NCBI GenBank assembly: GCA_914767715.1
Contig: OU612070.1
Location: 21,626,025 to 21,690,024, forward strand
DNA from: Membranipora membranacea
Lineage: Eukaryota > Bryozoa > Gymnolaemata > Cheilostomatida > Membraniporidae
Reading direction: 5' to 3'
DNA: 64,000 nucleotides
The position numbers and the translations under genes are program-made. Each line of letters opens with the position of its first letter. The first letter of the stretch is position 1. Of the stretch, positions 59,598 through 64,000 are shown piece after piece. The notes beneath the pieces are model-generated. The model was not told where the DNA came from and searched no databases. It saw nothing but the letters and a program-made list of their open reading frames with translations.

Positions 59598-62150
59598 GTG
59601 AAAAGCACTGTAGCAGTACTGCATACAAATTTAGGAGTATCATACTCCTAAATTTGAATTGTTAATAACTTCAATGAATCTATTCTGTTATGGATATTTT
59701 CTAATTTAGTTCTCTATGCTATTGCAAGTTGGCTCTCTATGTTACCTGCACAGGTTACTCTCAAACCATAGCACTCTTGAGGGATAAAATCTAAAACAAA
59801 GCTGTGATTTTGTTCTGGGTATTTTTCTTTGTTATTTCAATATCTCTGGAATTTTTAGGTAGCTACTCAGTAAAGAGAGGGATAGTTGGAGAGGGCCAGA
59901 GTCTGTTGTCCGCTTTGTCATGCATCTTAAAGCACTGGCTGTGCTTCTTTCTCGGTACGGAATATAACTGAGCCAGAGTCACAAGATTTAAGTGCTCTCT
60001 AAACTCTCCCACATCGAACTTATAAATAATAGTCATTAACATATTATGGTGCTAGCTAAAAGTTAGTTCTGACCTGTTTATTTTACTCACAGTAAACAGA
60101 GGACCACTGAAGTATAATTAAGTTTATTTGAAATTTGTTCATGTTTGTTCAGATTAGTACATTTTGCAGGCTTTTTCGGTTACATCTGGAACCTGCTTTT
60201 GGACTGTTTTTCTAAGGGTCACAGCTTTGTCACACATGTTTATTGTGGTGAAATACAAGGTTTGGGCAGAGGAAATTTCCGAACTTGATCAGGACCAGAC
60301 AGATATATCCCATCACGACATGGCCGGGACAGAGCAATAGGGTTCAATCAGGATTTATCGCAAATGCTCAACATGGTTACAAGGGACAGTATAGAATATC
60401 ATAGGAGTACTGGAATTCTGATACAAAGCGCATCAAACCATATGGCCATTCTGACAAGTTACACTAGAAAACCTGAACCTCTCGGTAATTCTGCCTCGCT
60501 TCTCGAAACTTTTTTCCCTTGACACTATGTACAAATCACCCTTCAAGGTCTACGAGTTTGAGAAAATGTGCAGATGATTTAAAAAGTAAGAAAAATGAGA
60601 GGACGACTCTAAAAAGGTACATAAAAACCAGTTGTTATGCATGATGGAGAAGCTTTACTACCATTATCAATATTTTGAAATATAACTACGCTATAAGCCC
60701 ATCAGTATAGGATAACATAAAAAAAGGTCTCAGCTACAGCTTTTTCATCTGCATGCTGCATAAAGATGGTATGGCAAATACTATAAATCTGTGATCAATA
60801 GGTTAGCCTTATAATTTCTGTTACAAATGATCCATTTTTTAATGTAGAGATAATAACAGTGATCAATGAAGCTGAAAAAGTGTATTAAAGGTGACAAAGT
60901 ATGGTCTAGTCATTCACACAAAAGCTTCATCGTTTGTGCCGAAAGAAAATGTTTGGTAAATATATTGAACTCATATACTGTACTGGTATGGTGTTCACCA
61001 ACTTTGTAATACTCACGTAATACTTGTGTCAGCACAATATTAAGTTTTGTACACATGGTAGAATAAATTTAGGCCTAAACTGCATTGTTTCTTACAATTT
61101 TTATGACAGCAATAACTTTGTTCGAACATTGACAACTCTATAAAGAGGATGCTCTGGGCATGCGGTGTGAGGATACATAAGCCAGCGACCCAGACACCTC
61201 CATATATGAATGGCCGTATATCCTTGGAACTCGCCATGGATACCCCAATGTGAGTAAATATCTATCTTTATGTTTTTTCAATGCAAGTATATCATATCTT
61301 ATCTACTAACTCCGGAATATGAAACCAACTTTCTACACTAACTTTTTCACTTATTACATTCTCTACTGCCCTAATAGGTTGTCTAATGATTGTCTCCTAC
61401 TTCTAACATGAGAAATTGAACATGAATTGCAAAACAAAGTGCTCATCAGCATAAAAAGCGCTGAGAAACATGTTCTTATACTTACCGAAATATCATCAAC
61501 CGGACACCCCAGCTGCCTAACCAACCCTTGACAGAGGTGACAACTTTGCTAGTGAAAAATCCTTCTGTTGTGTTTTGGGTTTCGTGGTCAGGATTTGGCT
61601 ACAAGGCATAACCAATTGCAGAATGAATGGAGATTTCTAGTAAATGAGATGCACCCTCTTCACCGGGAATTCTGCTGACCACATGTTCCTCCGCACTCTG
61701 CTGTGTATCTCTATTTTAACTTATATTAAAATTGGCAATATGTGACCTATTAACAGGCTACAGCAGGCTAGAACCTTCAATCACATCATAGCACCACAGC
61801 CCTCTACCATCCATTATCAATATTTAAGTTCCCAGACTATAATATGAATACAACTGGTATTCTACGTACTCTGTGATATAATTTATCTGCCACACATAGC
61901 GCCTGATTTTTTTAGAATCCTCTCATATATCGCGGCCTCTCAAGCCATGGAGAATATAGTCACTATAGTCGGAAGGCAGAGGAAAGAGATTTAATTTAAT
62001 TTAATATTAACTTTATTGAACCGGTCAATGCCGTTTAAAGCAAATAAAGACCATGTTAAAATAAAATGCCATCAATTATATTGATAAAAAACACTTTTTT
62101 TGCACAGAGATGTTCTATACATCGGGGTGGCTAGTTGTTCATGTCTAGTA
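59598..62150. other. Stretch without identifiable gene
   Basis: No supported coding region. A short palindrome TTTAGGAGTATCATACTCCTAAA lies at about 59630-59653. The minus-strand frame at 61040-61237 is hydrophobic in part but has no splice support. Confidence 0.4.
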
Positions 62151-62425
62151 TGAGTAGTAGTGCTAGAGCTAGGGAAGTATTTGTGTGGTGGATGGTTAGG
62201 ATTTAGAGAGGCTTTCTAGCATATCTCAGGCAGAACACGTCTGAGTAAACTGAAAGTTCAGTCAGTTGAAGGGCTTTTAATCTCTGGTCATAGTCTTCAA
62301 TATTTAGTAGAATAATTCTAAGGCACAGTTTTGCAGACGCTCTAACCTCTCTTTGTCTGACTTAGTTATAAACGGGAACCAGCATTGGGCTGCATAAGAT
62401 AGCGTAGATAATATCTTGCTCTGAT
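62150..62425 (-). pseudogene. LINE reverse transcriptase C-terminal fragment
   Basis: The minus strand reads KILSTLSYAAQCWFPFITKS and then KERLERLQNCAL, continuing after a one-base shift as RIILLNIEDYDQRLKALQLT. This is the LERLQ..ALRII region found after LINE RT domains. Truncated and frameshifted. Confidence 0.7.
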
Positions 62426-63730
62426 AGAATAAATGATATTGACAATCATTTATTACAATTTGTTTATTAACACGATAACTTCAAACTAAAACACTTTACT
62501 CAGGCTATACTGATAGTCAAAAAACTCAAATGCAGTACTACAAATTCTTTAATGTTTTAGGCGTCATATTGATGCAGTATCCGGAGTAGAAGTATTGTCA
62601 CGCAGTAATTTCATCCAAGCCTGCATGAAGCGGCAATGTTTTGCATATGTATTTGTATTTTTGTTGTCATACTATCCAGAATTTTTCACATCATGCTCCC
62701 ACTACTGTCAGATAAATGAACTGACGGCTCAATATTCGTGGTGATATAAGCTTAGAGAAGTTTATATACAAACATTCAAGGATGCAGCGTCAGGCTTTTT
62801 TGTTTTATGAAAATGCAACATCCTTTGTAACAATCAGGATTAAATTGCCCTCGTTTTGCATCAATAATATGTCATATTTCTATGCTAGCATGTTTAGGTA
62901 GTGATCATAAATATAAACCCATAAATATAAAGTGTGGGTTTATATTTATGGTGGTGATTACAATTTTTAAATTATGAATTTGGAAACCAACTTATCTACT
63001 TCTAGATGTAATCAGCATCTTATCAATGTCATATATCAATGTAAACCCTAAACACACTGTAGAAACCATTGCTCAGATTTCGATTATTTTTTGGAGAATT
63101 TGTAGGATTCAAATATAATACACCTTGCACAACTAGTTCCTACAACCTTTGAACATTTATTTGAGCTTCTAGCTTTTCTCCGGAGGTATAACTCACCAAT
63201 TGCTGAGCAGACAACTACATAACACAATAAAAAACAAATCTATCGCACAATTTACAAGAAGAATTTGATTTCTAAAAGGTCCAATCAAAAATAAGTAGAT
63301 ATAACACTTTATCGAGAGCTAGTCAAATGTTTCAAATGAACCATAAAACACAGACCTATGTATTGTGTCTTTTAGATCCCCACGTTGTTCAATACAAAAG
63401 CACTAAGTTCAAATGATACCAAAAACCCAAAAACGTCACAGTCACTTTCAAATAGAACAGATAAGCTTGATTATGTGGCTATTGAACTCTATTTAACACA
63501 TCGGTTGCCGTAATTTGCATGAACAAGATTCTGCCCACCACTTATAACCACGTACTAACCACAGAAACCATATCGCACATAAATCCTGTTGATGTCCAAA
63601 GCCTCACATCGAAAAAATAATGCTTTAGATGTTAAGGGACCTACCATAAATTACTGTGTTTTAAAAAGTTGCCAAAACTGAAAAAATTAAGTTAAGAAAT
63701 CAAAAATATATTTTCGTAACTCTATAGTAT
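62426..63730. other. Stretch without identifiable gene
   Basis: AT-rich. There is a small hairpin of about 15-bp arms (TAAATATAAACCCA and TGGGTTTATATTTA) at about 62908-62952. Nothing else supported. Confidence 0.4.
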
Positions 63731-63958
63731 TTTGGACTTTGGGATTTTGGCTTTGGGGCCTTGGCCTTTGGGACTTTGGCCGCGAGACTCTGGTCACGGG
63801 ACTTTGGTCTTTGAGACTTTGTTCATTGGTACTTTGGTCTATGGGACTTTGGTCACGGGACTTTTGTCTTTGGGACTTTGTTCATGGTACTTTGGTCTTT
63901 GGGACTTTATTCATGGTACTTTGGTCTTTGAGACTTTGTTCATTGGTACTTTGACCTG
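63731..63958 (-). repeat. 15-bp minisatellite, second locus, opposite orientation
   Basis: Units on the plus strand read GGGACTTTGGTCTTT, the reverse complement of the 55858-56121 units. About 15 units with TTCATGGTACTTTGG variants. It lies close to the window edge. The associated plus-strand frame is a repeat by-product. Confidence 0.88.
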
Positions 63959-64000
63959 GATTCGGTATAGGGTGCAACTTGAGTACCATGAGATCCTGTA

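Noticed and set aside
61040-61237. Possible MFS transporter exon (RPFIYGGVWVAGLCILTPHA)
   Set aside because: Motif resemblance is weak and there is no usable acceptor upstream on the minus strand.

Overview
The window is nuclear DNA from an animal with an AT-rich genome. All real genes are split by spliceosomal introns with GT-AG borders (about 50 bp to 3 kb). Gene content (an EZH histone methyltransferase, LRRC71, MAM/EGF and CUB/sushi membrane proteins, a GM2-activator-like lipid carrier) is metazoan. The dense mixture of short inverted-repeat elements, CR1/L2-like LINE pieces, tRNA-derived SINEs and a MULE-type transposase would fit an early-branching animal such as a sponge, but nothing here fixes the species.

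Layout. 1-4935 (minus): first half of an EZH/E(z) gene that runs off the left edge, with a DNA transposon in its largest intron. 6956-20412 (minus): a complete LRRC71 orthologue rebuilt from 15 exons (647 codons), its introns holding many small inverted-repeat elements. 22130-29016 (minus): a complete 15-exon gene for a 724-residue receptor-like protein (signal peptide, MAM domain, ten EGF-like repeats, one membrane helix, short tail). 31232-33265 (plus): a complete four-exon GM2-activator-like gene, divergent from the previous gene. 33730-34748: a decayed partial copy of the next gene. 38387-42353 (plus): a complete six-exon gene for a 598-residue protein (two CUB-like domains, three sushi/CCP domains, membrane helix, lysine-rich tail). 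43470-43728 (minus): an isolated exon of an MFS transporter. 44.4-55.4 kb: a stack of retrotransposons inserted into each other. 55.9 and 63.8 kb: two copies, in opposite orientation, of a 15-bp minisatellite. 58.2-59.6 kb (plus): a spliced MULE-type transposase C-terminus.

The genes do not form a pathway. The two extracellular receptors are built almost wholly from phase-1 exons, the usual signature of exon shuffling, and the CUB/sushi gene shows recent exon and segment duplication. The clearest less-described signals are mobile: a foldback family with 9-bp target duplications (three copies, one splitting a LINE reverse transcriptase), a TA-flanked palindromic family (five copies from 117 down to 30 bp), and a TTAA-flanked element splitting a LINE endonuclease. 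Exon borders were derived by hand from splice sites, reading phase and remembered protein families; no database search was run.
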